NCBI GenBank assembly: GCA_910588045.1 | Contig: CAJUPS010000042.1 | Location: 1-27,682, forward strand | Source: an uncultured Oscillospiraceae bacterium | Lineage (GTDB): Bacteria > Bacillota > Clostridia > Oscillospirales > Oscillospiraceae | Direction: 5' to 3' | Length of the DNA: 27,682 nt | Shown: positions 8,370 to 14,067 of the stretch, in pieces | How the letters are laid out: every line of letters begins with the position of its first letter | Position numbering within the stretch: the first letter of the stretch is position 1 | Program-made: the position numbers and the translations under genes | The notes under the pieces: generated by a model | Database searches by the model: none | Told to the model about the DNA's origin: nothing | Seen by the model: the letters and a program-made list of their open reading frames with translations, nothing else

Positions 8370-8444
8370 GAGCTTGTTCCACATCCCCCCGCACACGCTG
8401 CGATACAAAACAGACTCCAGCAATCTGGAAAGGAGCAATCCCCT

Positions 8445-10310
8445 ATGACCACGATCTTTGATTCCCGGGACCCCCGGTATAAAACGCCCTACGGCGCGGT
8501 CCCCTGCGGCAGGCGGATCACCCTTACCCTCCGTCCCGACCTGACGGAGGACTTTACCGCGTGCTCCCTGCTGCTCTTCGAGGAGTTTGCCGAGGCCTAC
8601 TGGGAGGTGGCGCTGTCCCCCGCCGGAGAGGAGGAGGGGCGGAAGCTGTTTACCGGGTCCTACGACACGCCGGACCAGCCGGAGTTGATCTGGTACGGTT
8701 TCCGTCTGCGCCGGGAGAACGGGGAGGAGCTTTGGCTGGGGAAGAATGGCCTGGGTCCCGAGAAGGACATGGCGCGCTGGCAGCAGACGGTCTACGATGC
8801 CACGCTCCCCACGCCGGATTGGTTCGGACGGGGCATGACCTACCAGATCTTCCCGGATCGCTTCCGCCGGACGGCCGTTCCGGACCCTGCGGGGATGCCG
8901 GGGGACCGGGTGGTCCACCAGAGCTGGGACGAGGGGATGGAGTACCTCCCGGACGACCGGGGGGAGATCCGGAACCGGGACTTCTTCGGCGGCAGTCTGG
9001 CCGGGGTGGAGGAGAAGCTGGACTACCTGAAGTCCCTGGGCGTGACCACCCTCTATTTTTGCCCCATCTTTGAGGCGGACAGCAACCACCGGTACAACAC
9101 CGGGGACTATGAGAAGATCGACCCCATGCTGGGCACGGAGGAGGATTTCCGCCGCCTGTGTGCCCAGGCCCACGCACGGGGCCTGCGGGTGATGCTGGAC
9201 GGCGTTTTCAACCACACCGGCAGCAACAGTCGGTATTTCAACGCCGACGGCGCCTATCCGGACCTGGGCGCAGCCCAGAGCATGGAGAGTCCCTACTACC
9301 CCTGGTATGCCTTCTTCCACTGGCCGGAGCGCTACGACGCATGGTGGGGGATCAAGACCCTACCCGCCGTCAACGAGACCCACCCGACCTTTGTGGACTA
9401 CATCATCCAGGGGGAGAACTCCATCATCCGCCGGTGGCTGCGGGCGGGGGCGGATGCCTGGCGGCTGGACGTGGCCGATGAGCTGCCCGACGAGTTTATC
9501 GCGCAGATCCGCACCGTGATGATGGAGGAGAAGCCGGACAGCTTCCTGCTGGGGGAGGTCTGGGAGGACGGCAGCAACAAGATCGCCTACGACCAGCGGC
9601 GGCGCTACCTCCTGGGCCGGGAGACCCACGGGCTGATGAACTACCCCTTCCGCGTGGCGGCCCTGGACTACCTTAGGGGCGGGAGGGCAGAGGACTTTCG
9701 GGAGGCCATGGAGACCATCCGGGAGAACTATCCCCGCCCGGCCTTCTACAGCGCCATGAACCTGCTGGGCACCCACGACACGCCCCGGATCCTGACCCTG
9801 CTGGGCGCCAGCGAGCCCCTCGAGGACCGGACCGCCCGGGCGCACTACCGCATGACGGCGGAGGAGCGGGAGAGGGGGCTGCTGCTGCTGCGGGCGGGGG
9901 CCGTGCTGCTCTTCGCCTTTCCGGGCTCGCCCACGGTGTACTACGGCGACGAGGCGGGGATGGAGGGCTTTGAGGACCCCTTCAACCGGGGTACTTACCC
10001 CTGGGGCGGGGAGGACCAGGCCCTGATCAACCACTTCGCCCTTCTGGGCAAGCTCCGCAGCGACCGTCTCTCCTTGCAGGTAGGTTCCCTGCACTGGCTG
10101 TGGGCGGAGGGCCCCGTCCTGGCCTTCTCCCGGGAGGAGGGCGTGGAGACCACCGCCGTCATCCTCAACGTGGGCGAGGCCGAGGCGCAGGTCTCCATCC
10201 CCTGGCGGACCCATCTGGCCATCGACGTACTCTCCGGCCAGCAGTTTGCCACCGTCCATGGTATGCTCACCGTCCGGGTGCTAGGGATGGATGGGATGAT
10301 CTTGATCTGA
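8445..10310 (+). CDS. GH13 alpha-glucan hydrolase, neopullulanase/cyclomaltodextrinase-like
   Basis: A 621-aa alpha-amylase superfamily enzyme without a signal peptide, so probably cytoplasmic and acting on imported maltodextrins, cyclodextrins or glycogen fragments. Residues 1 to about 125 form a beta-rich N-terminal domain like CBM34, followed by the (beta/alpha)8 barrel beginning GRGMTYQIFPDRF. Conserved GH13 regions: I, DGVFNH (Asp252-His257); II, WRLDVADE with nucleophile Asp342; III, LGEVWED with acid/base Glu371; IV, LGTHDTPR with His444 and Asp445. The C-terminal about 80 residues are a beta-sandwich. The ATG follows AAAGGAG by 9 bp. It lies 75 bp after mrdA with no obvious terminator between, so read-through from the shape operon is possible. 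The exact bond specificity (alpha-1,4 or 1,6) cannot be stated. Confidence 0.88.
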   Translation: MTTIFDSRDPRYKTPYGAVPCGRRITLTLRPDLTEDFTACSLLLFEEFAEAYWEVALSPAGEEEGRKLFTGSYDTPDQPELIWYGFRLRRENGEELWLGKNGLGPEKDMARWQQTVYDATLPTPDWFGRGMTYQIFPDRFRRTAVPDPAGMPGDRVVHQSWDEGMEYLPDDRGEIRNRDFFGGSLAGVEEKLDYLKSLGVTTLYFCPIFEADSNHRYNTGDYEKIDPMLGTEEDFRRLCAQAHARGLRVMLDGVFNHTGSNSRYFNADGAYPDLGAAQSMESPYYPWYAFFHWPERYDAWWGIKTLPAVNETHPTFVDYIIQGENSIIRRWLRAGADAWRLDVADELPDEFIAQIRTVMMEEKPDSFLLGEVWEDGSNKIAYDQRRRYLLGRETHGLMNYPFRVAALDYLRGGRAEDFREAMETIRENYPRPAFYSAMNLLGTHDTPRILTLLGASEPLEDRTARAHYRMTAEERERGLLLLRAGAVLLFAFPGSPTVYYGDEAGMEGFEDPFNRGTYPWGGEDQALINHFALLGKLRSDRLSLQVGSLHWLWAEGPVLAFSREEGVETTAVILNVGEAEAQVSIPWRTHLAIDVLSGQQFATVHGMLTVRVLGMDGMILI

Positions 10311-10325
10311 ATGTGGATAAAATGA

Positions 10326-10359
10326 GGGGGATTTCACCGATTGTGAAATCCCCCTTTTT
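10326..10359 (+). terminator. Rho-independent terminator after the GH13 gene
   Basis: Perfect 12-bp stem GGGGGATTTCAC (10326-10337) with GTGAAATCCCCC (10343-10354), a 5-nt loop and a run of five T. It starts 15 bp after the stop codon and closes the rightward cluster. Confidence 0.92.
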
Positions 10360-10407
10360 ATAAATCTTTTTTCAAAGAAAGTTCTCGTTTGGCTGCATTT
10401 TTCGCCA

Positions 10408-10683
10408 TCAGTCCACCTCGATCAGCTCGTGCTCTTCCAGCTTGGCCGTCCCATTCCTAACGGCGTCCAGACGCCGTTTCAGTTCGCGGACGTTGCTCTC
10501 ACAGTAGAACGGGTCCTGTTCAGCGGTGATGTCGAAGGGGATCCGCCGCTCCTGCTCCACCTTCCGGCAGAAGATCGTCAGGGCCGTGGTCAGATTCATA
10601 CCCATCCGCTGGCAGATGTCCTCCACGTTGCGCTTGAGCTGTGCGTCCATGCGGAAATTGACGTTTACACTGTTCGATGCCAT
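10408..10683 (-). CDS. RelB/DinJ family antitoxin, apparently without a toxin
   Basis: A 91-aa ribbon-helix-helix protein of the type II RelB/DinJ antitoxin family, expected to bind DNA as a dimer and to neutralise a RelE/YafQ-like mRNA endonuclease. The N-terminus MASNSVNVNFRMDAQLKRNVEDICQRMGM... matches the ribbon-helix-helix (about residues 4-45), and the C-terminus HELIEVD is a known DinJ-like ending. The ATG at 10683 is chosen over one 39 bp upstream because AAGGAGGTGG sits 7 bp before it. No toxin follows: after the stop there are only about 50 bp before the convergent GH13 terminator. A 16-codon frame (MAKNAAKRELSLKKDL) starts inside the antitoxin stop (TGATG), spans 10410-10360 and could be a toxin remnant or chance. 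Confidence 0.85.
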   Translation of the reverse strand: MASNSVNVNFRMDAQLKRNVEDICQRMGMNLTTALTIFCRKVEQERRIPFDITAEQDPFYCESNVRELKRRLDAVRNGTAKLEEHELIEVD

Positions 10684-10704
10684 CCTATCCACCTCCTTGC
10701 CCCT

Positions 10705-10732
10705 ATTATAAACAATCCGCAAAGAATTGTAA
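10705..10732 (-). promoter_or_regulatory. Promoter of the antitoxin gene, embedded in a palindrome
   Basis: On the minus strand: TTACAA (10732-10727), a 16-bp spacer and TATAAT (10710-10705), 21 bp before the antitoxin start. The -35 box and most of the spacer coincide with the inner arm of the 19-bp inverted repeat 10714-10761, so a repressor bound there would block the promoter. Confidence 0.75.
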
Positions 10733-10761
10733 AGAGAAACCCTTACAATTCTTTGCGGATT
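10714..10761. repeat. Perfect 19-bp inverted repeat: putative operator or shared hairpin terminator
   Basis: Arms AATCCGCAAAGAATTGTAA (10714-10732) and its exact reverse complement (10743-10761) around a 10-nt spacer. It lies between the antitoxin start and the stop of the SPFH gene, both on the minus strand. It could terminate the SPFH transcript, although the following T-run on that strand is weak (GTTTAT). It could also be the operator of the autoregulated antitoxin, or both. Confidence 0.8.
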
Positions 10762-10782
10762 TTTATTCCTCGCGGCGAGACG

Positions 10783-11676
10783 TTACGGCTTATCCGCCTC
10801 CAGCAGCGCTTTAGCGCTGGAGGCCAGCCCGGCGAGCCCCTGGATCTCGCTGGGGATGATGATCTTGGTGGCCTTGCCGTCGGCGGCGGCCTGGAACGCC
10901 TCCAGGGCCTTGATCTTCACCACCTGGTCGTTGGGGTTGGCCTCGTTGAGCAGCTTGATGGAGTCCGCCAACGCCTGCTGGACCTTCAGGATCGCGGCGG
11001 CCTGGCCCTCGGCCTCCAGGATGGCGGACTGCTTGGCGGCGTCGGCCCGGAGGATGGCGGACTGCTTCTCGCCCTCCGCCACCAGGATCTGGCTCTCCTT
11101 CTGGCCCTGGGCCTGGAGGATGGCCTCCCGGCGCTCACGCTCGGCCCGCATCTGCTTTTCCATGGAGTCCTGGATGTCCCGGGGCGGGATGATGTTCTTC
11201 AGCTCCACCCGGTTGACCTTGATGCCCCAGGGGTCCGTGGCCTCGTCCAGGATGGCCCGCATCTGGGTGTTGATGTGGTCCCGGCTGGTGAGGGACTGGT
11301 CCAGCTCCAGATCGCCGATGATGTTCCGCAGCGTGGTGGCGGTCAGGTTCTCGATGGCGCTCATGGGGTGCTCCACGCCGTAGGCGTACAGCTTGGGGTC
11401 AATGATCTGGAAATAGATGACGGTGTCGATCTGCATGGTGACATTGTCCTTGGTGATGACGGGCTGGGGTGCAAAATCCACCACCTGCTCCTTCAGGCTC
11501 ACCCGCTTGGCCACCCGGTCGATGAAGGGCAGCTTGATGTGCAGGCCCACGCCCCAGGTAGTCTGGTAGGCCCCCAGGCGCTCCACCACGAAGGCCCGGG
11601 ACTGCTGGACCACCTGAATATTGGTGACCAGCAGGATCAGGACGATGACGCCAATAGCGGCAAGGATGTACGGCAT
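10783..11676 (-). CDS. SPFH/band 7 membrane protein (stomatin/QmcA-like)
   Basis: A 297-aa protein with an N-terminal membrane anchor (about residues 2-18) and a stomatin/prohibitin SPFH domain (about 20-180), including VVERLGAYQTTWGVGLHIKLPFIDRV and a DPWGIKVNRVELKNI block. A long Ala/Glu/Gln-rich helix (about 180-255) follows, typical of the oligomerisation segment that builds cage- or ring-like assemblies on the membrane. Such proteins organise membrane microdomains and regulate membrane proteases. The ATG has AGGAGG 8 bp upstream. The NfeD-family partner that often accompanies these genes is not adjacent. It appears to be monocistronic, with its own promoter-like TATACT at 11713-11708 (minus strand). 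Confidence 0.9.
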   Translation of the reverse strand: MPYILAAIGVIVLILLVTNIQVVQQSRAFVVERLGAYQTTWGVGLHIKLPFIDRVAKRVSLKEQVVDFAPQPVITKDNVTMQIDTVIYFQIIDPKLYAYGVEHPMSAIENLTATTLRNIIGDLELDQSLTSRDHINTQMRAILDEATDPWGIKVNRVELKNIIPPRDIQDSMEKQMRAERERREAILQAQGQKESQILVAEGEKQSAILRADAAKQSAILEAEGQAAAILKVQQALADSIKLLNEANPNDQVVKIKALEAFQAAADGKATKIIIPSEIQGLAGLASSAKALLEADKP

Positions 11677-11753
11677 AGTGATTCCCTCCTAGTATTTGGA
11701 TAATGCCAGTATACCACAGGCACCCGCAGTTTTCCACTACAAATTTTACAGAA

Positions 11754-11782
11754 AAGCGCAGCCCGCCGAAGCGGACTGCGCT
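11754..11782 (-). terminator. Rho-independent terminator after spoVAC
   Basis: On the minus strand the stem AGCGCAGTCCGC pairs with GCGGGCTGCGCT around the stable loop TTCG (11782-11755, one mismatch/wobble) and runs into TTTTC. It is 5 bp past the spoVAC stop codon. Confidence 0.85.
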
Positions 11783-11787
11783 CCGCG

Positions 11788-12222
11788 CTACATCAGCATC
11801 AGGATCACGCCATAAATCACGCTGGCCGTCACGCCGAACACGATCACGGGCCCCGCCACGGTGAACATCTTCGCCGCCATTCCCGTGATCAGCCCCTCGC
11901 TCTTGAAGTCAATGGCCGGTGAGGCCACGGCGTTGGCGAAACCGGTAATGGGCACCAGCGTCCCCGCGCCGCCGTAGCGGCCCAGCTTATTGTACAAGTT
12001 CAGCCCCGTCAGAAGGACGGAGAGGAACACCAGACAGATGGAGGTAGCGGTGCCCGCGTCGGTCTTCTCCAGCCCCAGGGACATCCACCCATCCATGACG
12101 GCCTGTCCCAACACACAGATACTGCCGCCAAAGACAAAGGCCAGCGCGCAGTTTTTGACGATGGGCGAGCTCTTCGCCCGGTCCTGGACAAATTTTTGGT
12201 ACTCCTGCTTTGAAATTTCCAT
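11788..12222 (-). CDS. spoVAC: Stage V sporulation protein AC
   Basis: A membrane protein of the SpoVA channel, which moves dipicolinic acid and Ca2+ into the forespore and releases them at germination. In Bacillus SpoVAC is the mechanosensitive component. The 144-aa sequence shows the family pattern: a charged N-terminus (YQKFVQDRAKSSPIVKNC), AFVFGGSICVLGQ, LLTGLNLYNKLGRYGGAGTLVPITGFANAVASPAIDFKSEG and a final membrane helix; about four membrane segments in all. The ATG at 12222 is preferred because GAGGAGATGG lies 4-10 bp upstream; an ATG at 12237 overlaps that site. spoVAD and spoVAE, normally adjacent, are absent from both sides, so this is a stand-alone copy. It shows the organism is a spore former or recent descendant. 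Confidence 0.92.
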   Translation of the reverse strand: MEISKQEYQKFVQDRAKSSPIVKNCALAFVFGGSICVLGQAVMDGWMSLGLEKTDAGTATSICLVFLSVLLTGLNLYNKLGRYGGAGTLVPITGFANAVASPAIDFKSEGLITGMAAKMFTVAGPVIVFGVTASVIYGVILMLM

Positions 12223-12237
12223 GGTCCATCTCCTCAT

Positions 12238-12566
12238 CAGAAGTGCAAATCATTAAAAGTTTCGTCCACCTTTTCAAAGGTGGCAGGGTCCAGGGGCAGA
12301 GCCCCTGGCCGCCCTCCGCAGAGGGCGGAACACCCAAAAGCCGCGCCCAAAAAAATCCAAAGGGCAGAAGCGAGCCCCAACATGCGCGGCTTTAGCGCAC
12401 ATTTGCCACCTGTGGTGGCAAACAGCGCCGGGAGTTCCCGTCAGCTTTTGATCTGCATCAAAAATACCCTCCTAGTATCTGCCGGAGAGGACCAGATATA
12501 CCGCAGAAATCATTTCCTCCCATAAAAAACGCGCTTCCGGGCAAACTGGGAGCGAGGTGAGAGAAG
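12238..12566. other. 329-bp gene-free stretch made largely of hairpins
   Basis: No convincing coding frame on either strand. From left to right it holds the three-hairpin repeat at 12266-12328; a 10-bp inverted repeat AAAGCCGCGC (12337-12346) with GCGCGGCTTT (12384-12393); a 9-bp inverted repeat TTTGCCACC (12402-12410) with GGTGGCAAA (12414-12422); and a 7-bp hairpin TTTTGAT (12446-12452) with ATCAAAA (12457-12463). It separates the divergent spoVAC and 59-aa genes. A structured RNA or stacked mobile repeats are both possible. Confidence 0.6.
12266..12328. repeat. Three-hairpin intergenic repeat, copy 1
   Basis: Three consecutive stems: CCACCTTT/AAAGGTGG (12266-12283, loop TC), CCAGGGGC/GCCCCTGG (12290-12308, loop AGA) and CCGCCCTC/GAGGGCGG (12309-12328, loop CGCA). 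The same architecture recurs inverted at 25529-25593. The preserved features are the TC (or GA) loop, the GGGGC...GCCCC stem and a third stem, while the arm sequences differ by paired substitutions. Confidence 0.7.
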
Positions 12567-12746
12567 ATGTCGATAGATGACCTTGGGATCCCGCTGTTCA
12601 TGGGCGACGAGCCCTACGAGGGCGAGGCGCGCCAGGAGAAGAAAGAGCGTCGCTTCATGCTGGTAGGCGGGCCCCTTGGCCCGCTGTACCCCCTGGGGAT
12701 CGTCCCCATGTATGAAGAAGAGGAAGAAGAGGACCCCAACCCCTGA
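12567..12746 (+). CDS. 59-aa acidic small protein of unknown function
   Basis: Not recognised. An ATG at 12567 follows AGGTGAGAGAAG and opens 59 codons ending in TGA one base before a very strong terminator. The N-terminus is acidic (MSIDDLGIPLFMGDEPYEGE) and is followed by a basic patch QEKKERR (residues 23-29). A Gly/Pro-rich hydrophobic core, GGPLGPLYPLGIVPMY (34-49), precedes a run of six Glu and the ending DPNP. There is no signal peptide or clear membrane helix; the Pro/Gly core argues against a helix. The ribosome site, a coding-like third-position GC bias and the tailored terminator support a real gene. It is convergent with the aldo/keto reductase gene and divergent from spoVAC. Confidence 0.65.
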   Translation: MSIDDLGIPLFMGDEPYEGEARQEKKERRFMLVGGPLGPLYPLGIVPMYEEEEEEDPNP

Positions 12747-12784
12747 AAAATCCCGGGTGCGCCGACAGCGCACCCGGGATTTTT
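12747..12784. terminator. Bidirectional terminator between the small protein and the reductase gene
   Basis: A perfect 16-bp stem from AAAATCCCGGGTGCGC (12747-12762) and its complement (12768-12783) around CGACA. T-runs on both strands mean it can end both the 59-aa gene and the convergent reductase gene that stops at 12798. Confidence 0.92.
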
Positions 12785-12797
12785 CCCCATTACAGCC

Positions 12798-13970
12798 TCA
12801 CCACAGCTTAAAAGTCCGTATCCCCCACTTGGCCGCCCTGTAGGAGAGCGTCTCCAGGTCCCCGGCGGCGCTCTTGAGCAGCTGCCGGACGGGCAGACCC
12901 TGAGGACAGTGACTCTCGCACTTCCCGCAGCCCACGCACTGGGAGGCGCTGGCCGGGTCCCGGCGCATGGCGGTACACTGGAGGTAGTCCCGCCGCCCGG
13001 ACGCCTTGCCCTCGGCGTACATAGCGTTCCAGCACCGGAAGGTCCCTGGGATGTCCACCCCCTTCGGACAGGGCATACAGTACCCACATCCCGTGCATCC
13101 CGCCCGCACGGTCCGGCGGATCTCCTCCTTCACCCGCTCGATCAGCGCCCGGTCTTCCTCCGTCATGCACCCCGGGCAGGCGGAGGAGGCCACGGCCAGA
13201 TTCTGCTCCACCATCTCCATCGAGCTCATGCCGGAGAGCACACAGGTGACCTCCGGCTGGTCATAGAGCCACTTGAAGGCCAGCTCGGCGGGCGTGGGGC
13301 CGCCCTCCGGGAAGAGCCTCTTCGCCGCTTCCGGCAGCAGGTCCACCAGCCGCCCGCCCCGCAGGGGCTCCATGATGATGACCGGCAGGCCCTTGGCGTG
13401 GGCGTAGCGCAGCCCCTCCACCCCCGCCTGGGAGGTCTCGTCCATGTAGTTGTACTGGATCTGGCAGAAGTCCCAGTCGTAGGCGTCCACCAGCTGCTTG
13501 AACATGGGGGTGCTGCCGTGGTAGGAGAAGCCGATGTTCCGGATCTCCCCGCTCTCCAGCTTGCCCCTGATCCACCCCTCCATGCCCAGCTTTTTCAGCT
13601 TCTCCCAGGTGGCCAGGTCCGTGAGCATGTGCATGAGGTAGTAGTCGATATGGTCCGTCCCCAGGCGGCGCAGCTCCTCCCGGAAGGTCTTCTCCACGCC
13701 CTCCATGGACTTGATGAGGTAGTGGGGGAGCTTGGTGGCCAGGTACACCTGGTCCCGGCACCCGTTCCGGCGGAGGATCTCCCCCACCGCCGCCTCGCTG
13801 CCGGAGTAGATATAGGCGGTGTCCAGGTAGTTCACGCCGCCCCGGATGGCGGCCATGACCTCGCCCTCGGCCTTGTCGATGTCGATGCCGCCCCCCTTCC
13901 GGGTGAAGCGCATACAGCCGTAGCCCAGCAGGGAGATGTCCCGCCCGCGCCTGTCCTTGCGATACTGCAT
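12798..13970 (-). CDS. Aldo/keto reductase with C-terminal 2x[4Fe-4S] ferredoxin-like domain
   Basis: A 390-aa oxidoreductase: an aldo/keto reductase TIM barrel (about residues 1-275) fused to a ferredoxin-like region. The catalytic tetrad is present: Asp50 and Tyr55 in YLDTAYIYSG, Lys80 in ATKLP and His114 in LMHML. Two cluster motifs follow: Cys292, 295, 298 and 301 (CTGCGYCMPCP) and Cys345, 348, 351 and 355 (CVGCGKCESHCP). This type is frequent in anaerobes; the Fe-S part presumably passes electrons between a ferredoxin-like partner and the barrel. The substrate is unknown. The ATG has AAAGGAG 8 bp upstream. It is a single-gene unit, divergent from the secreted amidase gene. Confidence 0.9.
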   Translation of the reverse strand: MQYRKDRRGRDISLLGYGCMRFTRKGGGIDIDKAEGEVMAAIRGGVNYLDTAYIYSGSEAAVGEILRRNGCRDQVYLATKLPHYLIKSMEGVEKTFREELRRLGTDHIDYYLMHMLTDLATWEKLKKLGMEGWIRGKLESGEIRNIGFSYHGSTPMFKQLVDAYDWDFCQIQYNYMDETSQAGVEGLRYAHAKGLPVIIMEPLRGGRLVDLLPEAAKRLFPEGGPTPAELAFKWLYDQPEVTCVLSGMSSMEMVEQNLAVASSACPGCMTEEDRALIERVKEEIRRTVRAGCTGCGYCMPCPKGVDIPGTFRCWNAMYAEGKASGRRDYLQCTAMRRDPASASQCVGCGKCESHCPQGLPVRQLLKSAAGDLETLSYRAAKWGIRTFKLW

Positions 13971-14067
13971 TGTTCAAACTCCTTTCCCCGTCCCCCTGAT
14001 TCGACAAAATTCGTCAGGAACCCTTATGAAATCCGTTCCCGGTTCCGATGTATTGAAAAAGGGGGTT

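Noticed and set aside
8370..8444. A promoter for the GH13 gene between mrdA and GH13
   Set aside because: TTGTTC and GATACA can be found but are 22 bp apart, too far for a normal sigma-A promoter, so none was called.
6186..9320. A 1044-codon open frame on the minus strand
   Set aside because: It lies antisense to mrdA and the GH13 gene, both of which have complete catalytic motifs. Its composition (Gly, Val, His, Leu-rich low complexity) is what the complement of GC-rich codons yields. No ribosome site or known domain.
10360..10410. A 16-codon toxin gene after the antitoxin
   Set aside because: It is too short for any RelE/YafQ toxin and runs into the GH13 terminator. Mentioned as a possible remnant but not listed as a gene.
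10429..11703. A 424-codon plus-strand frame
   Set aside because: Antisense to the antitoxin and SPFH genes, both of which are clear family members with ribosome sites.
12266..12422. Possible CRISPR array or riboswitch in the hairpin-rich stretch
   Set aside because: There are no regularly spaced direct repeats and spacers, and no riboswitch core that I can recognise; the signals are inverted repeats only.
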